Source: Planctomycetota bacterium (GTDB lineage Bacteria > Planctomycetota > Phycisphaerae > WQYP01 > JAJZKY01). From it: DNA of 8,936 nucleotides. Positions 1 to 6,221 of the stretch are shown piece after piece (the stretch's first letter is position 1; each line of letters begins with the position of its first letter). Both the position numbers and the translations under genes were made by a program. The stretch is from assembly GCA_021803885.1 (NCBI GenBank), contig JAJZKY010000158.1, forward strand, positions 1-8,936. The letters run 5' to 3'. The notes beneath the pieces were generated by a model. It saw only the letters and a program-made list of their open reading frames with translations, was not told the origin of the DNA and did no database searches.

Positions 1-1334
1 GTGCTCTCCACGTTGGCAATGGCGTTCAGCGTGTTGATCTGGGAACCCAGATAACCGCGCTGTGCAGCCACGTCGGTGATGGCGGTGCTGATGTCCGTCA
101 AAGCCGTTTGCGCGTTCGCAGCATCGCTCAGGTTGGTGGTGTTCAGCGCAGCACCGGTACCCTCCTGATAGCTGATACCGTTGGTCGCTGAACCCAGTAC
201 CTGCGTAAAGGCCAGGGTTGTATTGTTGTTGCCCGTGCTGGCAGTTGTAAACGTCTGCAGGGCAGCGCCAGTGGAATCATTCACCACCAGGCTGGAATAT
301 CCTCCCGCCGTTTGCACGGTGGCAGTGATTCCAGAAATGTTCGCACTGTTGATGGCTGAAGCTGCCGCTGCTACTGTATCGCCGCCCACAGCTACGCTCA
401 CGGTATTCGTGGCTGCTGTCAGCGTAGCTGCCGTTGGTGCCGTCGGAGTCGTACCATTCGATGTAATCGTGAGTGCTGTCCCCGCGCTGTTCACCGAGGC
501 CACAAACGATACAGCATTGGCGCTGTTGTCAAATGTACTTTGAGCATTCAACGCTGCTGCAATCTGCGTCAGCGTCTGCGGAGTTGAGCTGGCGGTGTTG
601 GTTGCCGTCGTGCTAAAGGCGTTGGCTCCAATGTTGAAGGTGTCGGTAGCGGACGCTGCCGTAAACGTCTCCGTATTTCCACTCACGACACCCGTAAGAT
701 TTGCATAGGTGGGCGCGAGTTGAAATCCAAGGGTTGCACCTGCAGCCAAGGTTGAGGTTGAAGAGACAGCACCACTGGTATAGGTATCCGCTGTGGTCGC
801 TGCTGTAATCACACCGCCCACGTCGCCCACGCTGGAGGAACTGAGCGCTTTGATATTCAGCGTATCCGTGCTGGAACCAATCGCCGAGGCATCCCCTGTA
901 AAGATAGCGGTGCTTGAACCGAAGACGCCGATGCCGTTGTAGCTGGTTGTGGAGCCAATGTTGTTGATTTCAGCCAGGATCGACTGATACTCTTGATTGG
1001 CTGCAGCGTCCTGCGTGGTGTTCAGCGTGCCGTTGGAGGCTTCCGTGGCCAGCGTGATCGCGCGGTTGAGCAGATTGGTCACCTGCGACAGCGCGCCATC
1101 GGCCACCTGCAACAGGCCCACGCCACTGCTGGCGTTGGTTGCAGATTGGGTGAGGGCAGTGGAGTTGGCGCCCAGACCGTCGGCTAGTGACAGTCCTGCG
1201 GCGTCATCCGCGCCGGAGTTGATGCGCGACCCAGACGAGAGCTGCGTCAGCGTGTTCTGCAAGCTGGCGTTTGTCTGGTTCAGGTTGTTCTCTGCGTAGA
1301 TGGCAGAGATGTTGTTCAATACGCCTAAGGACAT
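1..1334 (-). CDS. fliC: flagellin, 3' end outside window
   Basis: Flagellin is the filament subunit, exported by the flagellar type III apparatus. The frame is open for 444 complete codons from ATG at 1334-1332 to the window edge. The N-terminal D0/D1 region shows the family signature at residues 32-52 (LSSGSRINSGADDAAGLSLAD, split: LSSGSRINSG then ADDAAGLSLAD). The D1/D0 return begins near residue 386, with the typical ITDVAAQRGYLG at 419-430, so only about 25-40 residues should be missing. Residues about 140-380 are a Ser/Thr/Ala-rich variable part. The stretch around 300-350 (GGDTVAAAASAINSANISG) resembles the flagellin hook IN motif. The start is supported by AGGAG at 1346-1342, 7 nt upstream. 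The gene lies divergent from flbD-motAB and behind a sigma-28 promoter. The identification is secure; the exact paralogue name is not. Confidence 0.95.
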   Translation of the reverse strand, partial: MSLGVLNNISAIYAENNLNQTNASLQNTLTQLSSGSRINSGADDAAGLSLADGLGANSTALTQSATNASSGVGLLQVADGALSQVTNLLNRAITLATEASNGTLNTTQDAAANQEYQSILAEINNIGSTTSYNGIGVFGSSTAIFTGDASAIGSSTDTLNIKALSSSSVGDVGGVITAATTADTYTSGAVSSTSTLAAGATLGFQLAPTYANLTGVVSGNTETFTAASATDTFNIGANAFSTTATNTASSTPQTLTQIAAALNAQSTFDNSANAVSFVASVNSAGTALTITSNGTTPTAPTAATLTAATNTVSVAVGGDTVAAAASAINSANISGITATVQTAGGYSSLVVNDSTGAALQTFTTASTGNNNTTLAFTQVLGSATNGISYQEGTGAALNTTNLSDAANAQTALTDISTAITDVAAQRGYLGSQINTLNAIANVES

Positions 1335-1465
1335 AATTCCGCTCCTGAAGACCGATAGAGATTGTGGTTGGCGGGTTTCTGTCCCTGCGAATCCCTCTCC
1401 ATCCCGTCCCTGTTGCCCGGGGCGGTTTGAGGAAGAATCCGCGCGGTTGGAAATTCCGCACTCAC
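1335..1465 (-). promoter_or_regulatory. GGA-rich flagellin mRNA leader, candidate CsrA target
   Basis: The leader between the predicted sigma-28 start and the fliC ATG has nine GGA triplets on the minus strand. Their plus-strand positions are 1338-1340, 1343-1345, 1382-1384, 1392-1394, 1398-1400, 1402-1404, 1407-1409, 1438-1440 and 1455-1457. One lies inside the Shine-Dalgarno AGGAG (1346-1342) and another is just 3' of it. CsrA binds GGA in loops and represses flagellin translation in several bacteria, with FliW as its antagonist. The GGA pattern is seen; CsrA control is inference, since csrA and fliW are not in the window. Confidence 0.4.
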
Positions 1466-1471
1466 GGACTT

Positions 1472-1498
1472 ACATCGGCCCCGGCCCGCAGCACTTTA
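1472..1498 (-). promoter_or_regulatory. sigma-28 (FliA) promoter of fliC
   Basis: On the minus strand TAAAGTGC (1498-1491) is followed by an 11-nt spacer and GCCGATGT (1479-1472). The FliA consensus is TAAAGTTT-N11-GCCGATAA, so 12 of 16 positions match, including all of TAAAG and GCCGAT, with exact spacing. Transcription should start near 1465, giving a leader of about 130 nt before the flagellin ATG. This agrees with flagellin being a late-class flagellar gene. Confidence 0.85.
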
Positions 1499-1579
1499 CT
1501 TGCCAAATACAATTTCACCCGTTGGTAACCATTTCCCCCGCTGGAAGGCCACACAGCAGGAAGCTCCTCATAGGTGGTG

Positions 1580-1606
1580 TCATCTTTCTTCGCCTTGCGC
1601 CGATAC
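1580..1606 (+). promoter_or_regulatory. candidate sigma-28 promoter of flbD-motA-motB
   Basis: TCATCTTT (1580-1587), an 11-nt spacer and GCCGATAC (1599-1606) fit the FliA layout. The -10 matches 7 of 8 positions and the -35 matches 5 of 8, weaker than the fliC promoter. The predicted start near 1613 leaves a leader of about 33 nt before the flbD ATG. The motAB genes are commonly in the late, FliA-dependent class, which supports the call. No sigma-54-type GG-N10-GC element was found here. Confidence 0.5.
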
Positions 1607-1616
1607 ACCTTTTGTA

Positions 1617-1632
1617 GCTGCAAAATTGCAGC
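1617..1632. repeat. inverted repeat upstream of flbD
   Basis: GCTGCAA-AA-TTGCAGC is a perfect 7-bp dyad. It lies just after the predicted sigma-28 start site and ends 2 nt before the flbD ribosome binding site AGAAGG (1635-1640). It could be a DNA operator or a small 5' hairpin in the mRNA. No specific regulator is recognised. Confidence 0.4.
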
Positions 1633-1645
1633 CCAGAAGGCCCTT

Positions 1646-1996
1646 ATGATTCAACTCTCGCGCTTAAACGGCGAAACAATGGTGCTCAACAGCGATCTGA
1701 TCCGCTATGCGGAGGCCAATCCCGACACGGTCATCACGCTGGTCACGGGAGAAAAAATTGTTGTCGCGGAGACGTGTGAAGAACTGATGGCGCGGGTGCA
1801 GACCTATCGCTCTGGACTCTTGCGAGCGGCCTTTCCCCAGGTGAAGCAGCCGGTGGAGGAGTACTCCTCCTCGCGCGAGACGGCGTTGAGCGCCAAGGCC
1901 GCATCCAACGCGGTGGAAGAGGCCAGCGCGGCCCGACATGTGATCAAGGACGAAGAAGACAGAAGTTGGCGGCGGCGGCAGCGTGAAGAGGATTAA
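1646..1996 (+). CDS. flbD: FlbD family flagellar protein
   Basis: This is a 116-residue protein of the small FlbD family found in flagellar operons, often just before motA; its molecular role is poorly known. The core at residues 1-45 has the family pattern: MIQLSRLNGE, VLNSDLI, then NPDTVITLVTGEKIVV and a helix EELMARV. ATG 1646 is chosen because the family begins MIxLxRLNG, and AGAAGG (1635-1640) lies 5 nt upstream. A longer reading from 1574 would start inside the promoter. Usual members are about 60-80 residues; this one has an added tail, residues about 55-116, Ala/Ser/Glu-rich and ending in a charged Arg/Glu stretch. It is distinct from the Caulobacter sigma-54 activator also called FlbD. 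Confidence 0.85.
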   Translation: MIQLSRLNGETMVLNSDLIRYAEANPDTVITLVTGEKIVVAETCEELMARVQTYRSGLLRAAFPQVKQPVEEYSSSRETALSAKAASNAVEEASAARHVIKDEEDRSWRRRQREED

Positions 1997-1999
1997 GCC

Positions 2000-2071
2000 A
2001 TGCGCTGGTTGCACTGGTTTCTGTCAGATGTGGATGAATTTTGGCAACGTGGAGTGAATCATCATGGATAA
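2000..2071 (+). CDS. candidate 23-residue leader ORF overlapping motA
   Basis: After the flbD stop a short ORF begins at ATG 2000 and ends at TAA 2069-2071, overlapping the motA start by 8 nt. It has a fair ribosome site (GAGGA at 1988-1992, 7 nt upstream). The peptide starts MRWLHWFLSDVDEFWQRG, has three Trp and is amphipathic. It would explain the otherwise empty 67-nt gap between two closely coupled genes, and termination at 2071 could hand ribosomes back to the motA ATG at 2064. It may equally be chance. No homologue is recognised. Confidence 0.3.
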   Translation: MRWLHWFLSDVDEFWQRGVNHHG

Positions 2072-2837
2072 GAGCAGCTTTGGCGGAGTGGTCCTGGCCA
2101 TCGGGGGCATTCTGACCGGCATGATGATGGAGGGTGGCAAGCTGGGACAGATTTTGCAGCCCACGGCCGCCATCATTGTTTTTGGTGGCACCATTGGAGC
2201 CATTCTGCTCCAGTTCCCGATGCGCATTGTCTTGGGAGCTTTGAAAAATCTGGCGCGCGTCTTCTTCAGCGGCGAGCCGGATGGAACCGCGCTGATCGCC
2301 CAGCTTGTCGGCTTTGCCAATAAGGCCCGCAAGAGCGGCATTGTTTCCCTCGATGCCGACTTGGCCTCTGTGCATGATTCCTTTTTGAAGCAGGCGCTCA
2401 TGCTGGCCGTCGACGGCACGGATCCCGGCGAGTTGCGCAAGATCATGCAACTGGAACTGGACAACCAGGGCGAGAATGAAGAGCGCATCCCGCAGGTTTT
2501 CGAATCCGCTGGCGGCTACTCGCCCACGGTGGGCATCATCGGCGCGGTGCTGGGCCTGATTCAGGTGATGCAGCACTTGGACAACATCAACGAAGTGGGA
2601 CGTGGCATCGCCGTCGCCTTCGTTGCGACGATTTATGGCGTGGCTTCGGCCAATCTGATCTACCTGCCGGTTGCGGGCAAGCTCAAAATCCGCCAGCGCG
2701 AGGAGCAGGTGCAGAAGGAAATGATGCTCGAAGGTGTCATATCCATCATGGAGGGAATGAATCCACGCATGGTGGAGACCAAGCTGAAGACATTCTTGTC
2801 GGAGCAACACCCCCATGCCGAGGCAGCCAAGTCATGA
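2064..2837 (+). CDS. motA: flagellar stator subunit MotA
   Basis: MotA forms the inner-membrane stator ring around MotB and couples ion flow to torque on FliG. The 257-residue protein has the four expected membrane segments, roughly at residues 4-22, 33-50, 150-172 and 182-204. Between the second and third lies the large cytoplasmic domain. R89/K90 and the acidic D97/D99 (ARKSGIVSLD) match the charged residues that contact FliG, Arg90 and Glu98 in E. coli. P154 in SPTVGIIGAVLGL and P202 match the two functional prolines. The start is ATG 2064 with GGAG at 2051-2054. The stop overlaps motB (ATGA, 2834-2837), so the pair is translationally coupled. The sequence does not settle whether the ion is H+ or Na+. 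Confidence 0.95.
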   Translation: MDKSSFGGVVLAIGGILTGMMMEGGKLGQILQPTAAIIVFGGTIGAILLQFPMRIVLGALKNLARVFFSGEPDGTALIAQLVGFANKARKSGIVSLDADLASVHDSFLKQALMLAVDGTDPGELRKIMQLELDNQGENEERIPQVFESAGGYSPTVGIIGAVLGLIQVMQHLDNINEVGRGIAVAFVATIYGVASANLIYLPVAGKLKIRQREEQVQKEMMLEGVISIMEGMNPRMVETKLKTFLSEQHPHAEAAKS

Positions 2838-3775
2838 CCCACAAAAAAAAGCACGAGCACGTCAACCATGAGCGCTGGCTGGTTTCTTACGCCGACTTCA
2901 TCACGCTGCTCTTCGCATTTTTTGTGGTGCTCTTTTCTTCCTCTCAATCCGATCGCAAAAAAGTGGAGCAAGTGGAATACTCCATCCACTCCGCGTTTCA
3001 GACGATGGGTATCTTTACCATGACCACCAGCGCTCCCAACCTGCAGAACCCTGGCGGCGCACCGAACGCTGCAACGATCATGATGGGCGACGATCTGGAT
3101 GCAGCCTCGCCGGCCACACTGGCCGACCTGAACAAGATGAAGGCCAAGCTGGACACACTGTTGGCCGCGCAGATCGCCCGGAAAACCGTCAGCGTCAAGG
3201 TGGGCCGGGATGGGCTGATTATCTCTTTGCGGGCTGCGGGATTCTTTGGAAGTGGCGTGGCCGCGCCGTTGCCAGCGTCCATTCCATCGCTGCTGGCCAT
3301 TGGTAGTGCGCTGGCGGTGACGCCCTATGACGTGCGCATCGAAGGCCACACCGACAACGTGCCCATCCACAACAGCATTTACAAATCAAACTGGGAGCTG
3401 TCCACATCCCGCGCCACGCAACTGGCCCAGCTCTTTATTGAAAAAAGCCACGTGGTGCCTTCGCATCTTTCTGCGGCAGGCTATGCAGAATATCATCCGG
3501 TCGCCGACAACTCCACTGCCGAGGGCCGCAACCGCAACCGGCGCGTGGACATCATCGTTCTGCCGCATGTTGAGCACCATGAAGAGTTATGGATGGGCAA
3601 GGAACCTGCAAGCGGGCCAGCCATAGCCGGGCAAAAGCCCAGCCCGGCCGTGGCGCAGCGGCCCATGGTGACTGGATCCGTTCTGGCCCCTGCGATCATG
3701 CCCTCGTTGGGCGCGCGTGAACAAGCCGCTTCTGCGCGAGCACCTTCCGCCGCTGCACTGCCCTCTGCGCGCTGA
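2834..3775 (+). CDS. motB: flagellar stator subunit MotB
   Basis: MotB anchors the stator to peptidoglycan and carries the ion-binding aspartate. The 313-residue protein has a basic N-terminus (THKKKHEH) and one membrane helix, residues 16-36. Within it, WLVSYADFITLLFAFF contains D21, the equivalent of E. coli Asp32. A Gly/Ala-rich plug and linker region follows. An OmpA-like peptidoglycan-binding domain spans about residues 118-243, with GHTDNVP at 171-177, SRATQLAQ at 192-199 and NRRVDI at 235-240. The tail 250-313 is Pro/Ala-rich and beyond the usual domain end. GAGG at 2820-2823 lies 10 nt before the ATG, inside the motA end. The ADFITLLFAFFVVLF pattern also fits the MotD-type branch. Confidence 0.94.
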   Translation: MTHKKKHEHVNHERWLVSYADFITLLFAFFVVLFSSSQSDRKKVEQVEYSIHSAFQTMGIFTMTTSAPNLQNPGGAPNAATIMMGDDLDAASPATLADLNKMKAKLDTLLAAQIARKTVSVKVGRDGLIISLRAAGFFGSGVAAPLPASIPSLLAIGSALAVTPYDVRIEGHTDNVPIHNSIYKSNWELSTSRATQLAQLFIEKSHVVPSHLSAAGYAEYHPVADNSTAEGRNRNRRVDIIVLPHVEHHEELWMGKEPASGPAIAGQKPSPAVAQRPMVTGSVLAPAIMPSLGAREQAASARAPSAAALPSAR

Positions 3776-3815
3776 CTGCGCCATAGACGCGTAGAATCAG
3801 AACCAGAGCGCGCCA

Positions 3816-4214
3816 ATGACGGAGATTCCCACTTCTGAACCCAAGCAAAATGCAGTACTGAATGCAGTGCAAGATGCGGAGGAACATTTCTACCGCGCCG
3901 TGGACTGCATCGCCGCGGGCGACTCCGCCGCCGCGATAGCCGCCTTCCGCGACGCTTTGCGGTGTGATCCGGGCTATGCGGATGCCTGGCATGGCTTGAT
4001 CCGCGCCCTGCAGGACGGCGGCCAACTGGACGAGGCCGTCGCAGAAGCCTTGCGGCTGGCCGAACAATTTCCCAATGACGTACTGATCCACACGCGGCTT
4101 TCCATCTTGTATCAGATGCAGGGCAAGATCGCCGAAGCTGAGGCAGAATCCACGCGCGCCAAGGTGCTGGGATGGAAGCAGGCGCTGCAGAACAAGCCCG
4201 CCCCCTTGGAGTAA
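3816..4214 (+). CDS. small TPR-repeat protein
   Basis: This 132-residue protein has about three tetratricopeptide repeats: residues 21-57 (GDSAAAIAAFRDALRCDPG), 58-91 (GQLDEAVAEALRLAEQFPND) and 92-124 (GKIAEAEAESTRAKVLG). These carry the usual Gly8/Ala20/Pro32-type positions. There is no signal peptide or membrane segment, so it is probably a cytoplasmic protein-interaction module; the partner is unknown. It starts 40 nt after motB with a poor ribosome site, and a TAGAAT -10-like hexamer at 3792-3797 could give it a separate promoter, though no good -35 is seen. The glycosylase gene begins 11 nt after its stop, so it may be co-transcribed with the repair genes. Confidence 0.8.
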   Translation: MTEIPTSEPKQNAVLNAVQDAEEHFYRAVDCIAAGDSAAAIAAFRDALRCDPGYADAWHGLIRALQDGGQLDEAVAEALRLAEQFPNDVLIHTRLSILYQMQGKIAEAEAESTRAKVLGWKQALQNKPAPLE

Positions 4215-4225
4215 GTCGCGTTCCC

Positions 4226-4927
4226 ATGCGCAACACATTGCCAGCTAAAACCGCAGCGGACGCGCTGCACACTTTTTATTCCACACTCTGCAAAGCCTAT
4301 GGCCCACAACACTGGTGGCCTGCGCGGACGCGCTTTGAAGTCATCATCGGCGCATACCTGACGCAGGCAACTGCGTGGGCCAGCGTCGAGCGATCCATCG
4401 CCAATCTCCGCCGCGCAGGCTGCCTGAGCCTGGACGGCTTGCGCCGCACGCCCAGCAGCCAACTGCAAGCGCTGATCCGGCCCTCCGGTTTCGCGCGCCG
4501 CAAGGCTGCATCCCTGCGCGCCTTCGTTAGTTTTTTGGATGCGCAGCATGGCGGCTCACTCGACCGTCTACGCCGCCAAAATCAAGTGCAGACGCGCCAG
4601 CAACTTCTGGCCCTGCCCGGCGTTGGCCCGGAGACAGCCGACGCGATTCTTGTCTACGCTCTGGGTCATCCAGCCATCGTGATCGATACTTATCTGCGCC
4701 GCGTGGCGCATCGGCATGGCCTGATTCCAGCCACTGCGGAGCGGTTCGACCCAGAGTTGCGCTCTGCTGCGGAAGAGATGTTGTCAGCACGTGCGCCAGA
4801 ATCGGCACTTGCCTGTGCGCAAGAATTCCATGCCGTAATCGTCGAAGTAGGCAAGCGCCATTGCCGCGTCACGGCGCAGTGTGAGGGATGCCCGCTGCAG
4901 AAATTTCTTCCGGAGTCCAGAGGCTGA
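4226..4927 (+). CDS. HhH-GPD DNA glycosylase, MagIII/endonuclease III-like
   Basis: Base-excision repair glycosylase of 233 residues. The N-terminal part (HWWPARTRFEVIIGAYLTQ, residues 29-47, then TAW) resembles H. pylori MagIII-type proteins more than E. coli Nth. The helix-hairpin-helix is at 128-138 (LALPGVGPETAD) and the essential Asp is D154 in IDTYLRRV. The position of the Nth lyase lysine (Lys120) holds E136, so a monofunctional glycosylase, for example for alkylated purines, is expected. At the C-terminus C213-x5-C219-x2-C222 resembles the [4Fe-4S] motif, but the fourth Cys is absent. ATG 4226 is chosen as the first Met in conserved context; a start at 4172 would overlap the TPR gene. 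GGAG at 4208-4211 is rather distant. The substrate cannot be read from the sequence. Confidence 0.85.
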   Translation: MRNTLPAKTAADALHTFYSTLCKAYGPQHWWPARTRFEVIIGAYLTQATAWASVERSIANLRRAGCLSLDGLRRTPSSQLQALIRPSGFARRKAASLRAFVSFLDAQHGGSLDRLRRQNQVQTRQQLLALPGVGPETADAILVYALGHPAIVIDTYLRRVAHRHGLIPATAERFDPELRSAAEEMLSARAPESALACAQEFHAVIVEVGKRHCRVTAQCEGCPLQKFLPESRG

Positions 4928-4935
4928 CCCGTACG

Positions 4936-5592
4936 ATGGAGACCATGCGCACAGCCACATCCGATCCGGTGCTACTCTACGTCGCCACCACCAGCGCGGG
5001 CAAGCTACGAGACTTTTCCGTGGCCGCCGCTGCCATCTCGGCCCATTTTCGAATCGAGCCACTGCCCAGCATGGAGCGGCTGGCCGTCGCCCCAGAGGAT
5101 GGAGCCACCTTCACGGAGAATGCGTGCAGCAAAGCGGAGTTTTACAGCACGCTCGCACCCGGAAAAATTGTTTTGGCGGATGACTCCGGGTTGGAAGTGG
5201 AGGCGCTCGATGGCCTGCCCGGCGTGCGCTCGGCCCGCTTCGCTGCGGACGCTGGTTTCCGCCCAGACCTTCCCACCGATGCGGCCAACAACCTTCTCCT
5301 GCTGGAACGGATGCGCGCTGTTCCGGCGGATCGTCGAGCAGCCCGCTATCGCTGTGTTTTGGCGGCGGCGCAGAATGGAAAATCATTCGCCAACGCCGAG
5401 GGCACCGTGGAGGGCAAGATTCTTGCATCTCCATGCGGCACGGGCGGCTTTGGCTACGATCCACTCTTTTTTTTGCCGATGCTGCAACAGACGATGGCTG
5501 AGATTGACTTGGAGACCAAACATGCGCTGAGCCATCGCGGCCATGCGTTGCGCGCGCTTATATCGGAATTAAAACGATGCCACAAGCAGTAG
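4936..5592 (+). CDS. rdgB: XTP/dITP diphosphatase (Ham1/RdgB family)
   Basis: This enzyme hydrolyses dITP, XTP and other deaminated purine triphosphates to monophosphate and pyrophosphate, keeping them out of nucleic acids. The 218-residue length is close to the family norm (about 200). Landmarks are ATTSAGKLRDF at 17-27 (substrate loop), TFTENA at 58-63, ADDSGLEVEALDG at 81-93 with the catalytic Asp pair, GVRSARFA, FGYDPLF at 172-178 and HALSHRGHAL at 196-205. The canonical Asn of the T-x-N-x-x-K loop is Ser20. The start may be ATG 4936 (AGAGG at 4919-4923) or ATG 4945; the first is taken. It begins 8 nt after the glycosylase stop, so the two nucleotide-damage genes are probably one transcript. 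Confidence 0.93.
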   Translation: METMRTATSDPVLLYVATTSAGKLRDFSVAAAAISAHFRIEPLPSMERLAVAPEDGATFTENACSKAEFYSTLAPGKIVLADDSGLEVEALDGLPGVRSARFAADAGFRPDLPTDAANNLLLLERMRAVPADRRAARYRCVLAAAQNGKSFANAEGTVEGKILASPCGTGGFGYDPLFFLPMLQQTMAEIDLETKHALSHRGHALRALISELKRCHKQ

Positions 5593-5612
5593 CAATTCGT
5601 GTTGATACAAAC

Positions 5613-5654
5613 AAAAAAAGCGCCATGTAGCTGCAGAAGCAAGCTACATGGCGC
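5613..5654 (-). terminator. intrinsic terminator of the GH64 gene
   Basis: GCGCCATGTAGCT (5620-5632) and AGCTACATGGCGC (5642-5654) form a perfect 13-bp stem with a 9-nt loop. On the minus strand the stem is followed directly by seven Ts (plus-strand A tract 5613-5619), so it ends leftward transcription 18 nt after the TAA of the GH64 reading frame. There is no T tract on the rdgB side, so termination of the convergent rdgB transcript would be weaker. A further AGCTACAT at 5665-5672 could offer an alternative pairing. Its location past the distal TAA shows that the whole 5673-8699 frame was once, or still is, one transcription unit. Confidence 0.88.
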
Positions 5655-5672
5655 GCGAAGAGACAGCTACAT

Positions 5673-6221
5673 TTATTGCCCGATGGTAAACGTTACACTT
5701 TGCGGTGTAGATGTTTGGATGGATGGGCTATTCTGCTGCGCATCATCATAGGCCATTCCGTAAGCAAGTCCATCGATCTGAACCTGATGCCAGAATTGCA
5801 TATAGTAATTTGCAGGCGCCTGCGTGTAATAATCCAGCGGATTCGACCAATCCGAGAATGGCTTATCTGCCACGTGACGATTGAGAGCTGCAGCCATCTG
5901 CGCTTCCAGCTGTAATGCCACGCTACCCGGAGCTCCGCAGTTTAGATTTCCAAGACCCAACATGATTTCCGCCGTGTCTGGGAAAGAAGTTAAGGCTCCA
6001 CTATCTACACATCCATTCAAATTAGAGAAATTTGAAGGGATTACAAGTGGGTTGCCACCAGCGTCTACGGTTTTTCCTGTTTGATCCGTAAAGTTGAAAT
6101 TATCATTCGGATCCACATATCCCGTATACGTATTTCCGTTGGCGAGTGTTATCACTAATGGCTCAGTTGTGTATTGATTCCACACCGCCTGCGTATACGT
6201 ATCGAGATACGTATCGTATTG
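5673..6221 (-). pseudogene. C-terminal part of the GH64 domain, after the in-frame TGA
   Basis: The same frame continues for 182 sense codons to TAA at 5675-5673. It begins QYDTYLDTYTQAVWNQY and keeps GH64 features: NDNFNFTDQTGK, LNRHVADKPFSDW and, near the end, PANYYMQFWHQVQIDGLAYG followed by MAYDD. No further frameshift or stop is present, so the break is recent or is read through. With the stop decoded, the protein would be 1008 residues. A GTG at 6185 could be named as a start, but AGGCGG abuts it with no spacing, so separate initiation is unlikely. The T-rich terminator lies just beyond. The family assignment is strong. Whether this is a pseudogene, a recoded gene or an assembly error cannot be decided from sequence alone. 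Confidence 0.75.

Noticed and set aside
181..543. 120-codon plus-strand frame opposite flagellin
   Set aside because: Val/Ala-rich translation is the complement of the Thr/Ala-rich variable region of flagellin. It has no ribosome site and looks membrane-like only because of composition.
1574..1645. N-terminal 24-codon extension of FlbD
   Set aside because: It would start inside the promoter and lies before the conserved MIQLSRLNG start, which has its own ribosome site.
1944..2816. 290-codon open frame on the minus strand
   Set aside because: Lies opposite flbD/motA. Its translation is His/Gln/Asp-rich with no domain, as expected from the complement of a GC-rich gene, whereas motA has every family hallmark.
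3493..4272. 259-codon open frame on the minus strand over the motB end and TPR gene
   Set aside because: Arg/Pro/Ser-rich antisense shadow without recognisable motifs; the plus-strand genes have clear domains.
5673..6185. Independent small gene starting at GTG 6185
   Set aside because: The possible ribosome site AGGCGG abuts the GTG, there is no signal peptide, and the sequence continues GH64 homology from before the stop.
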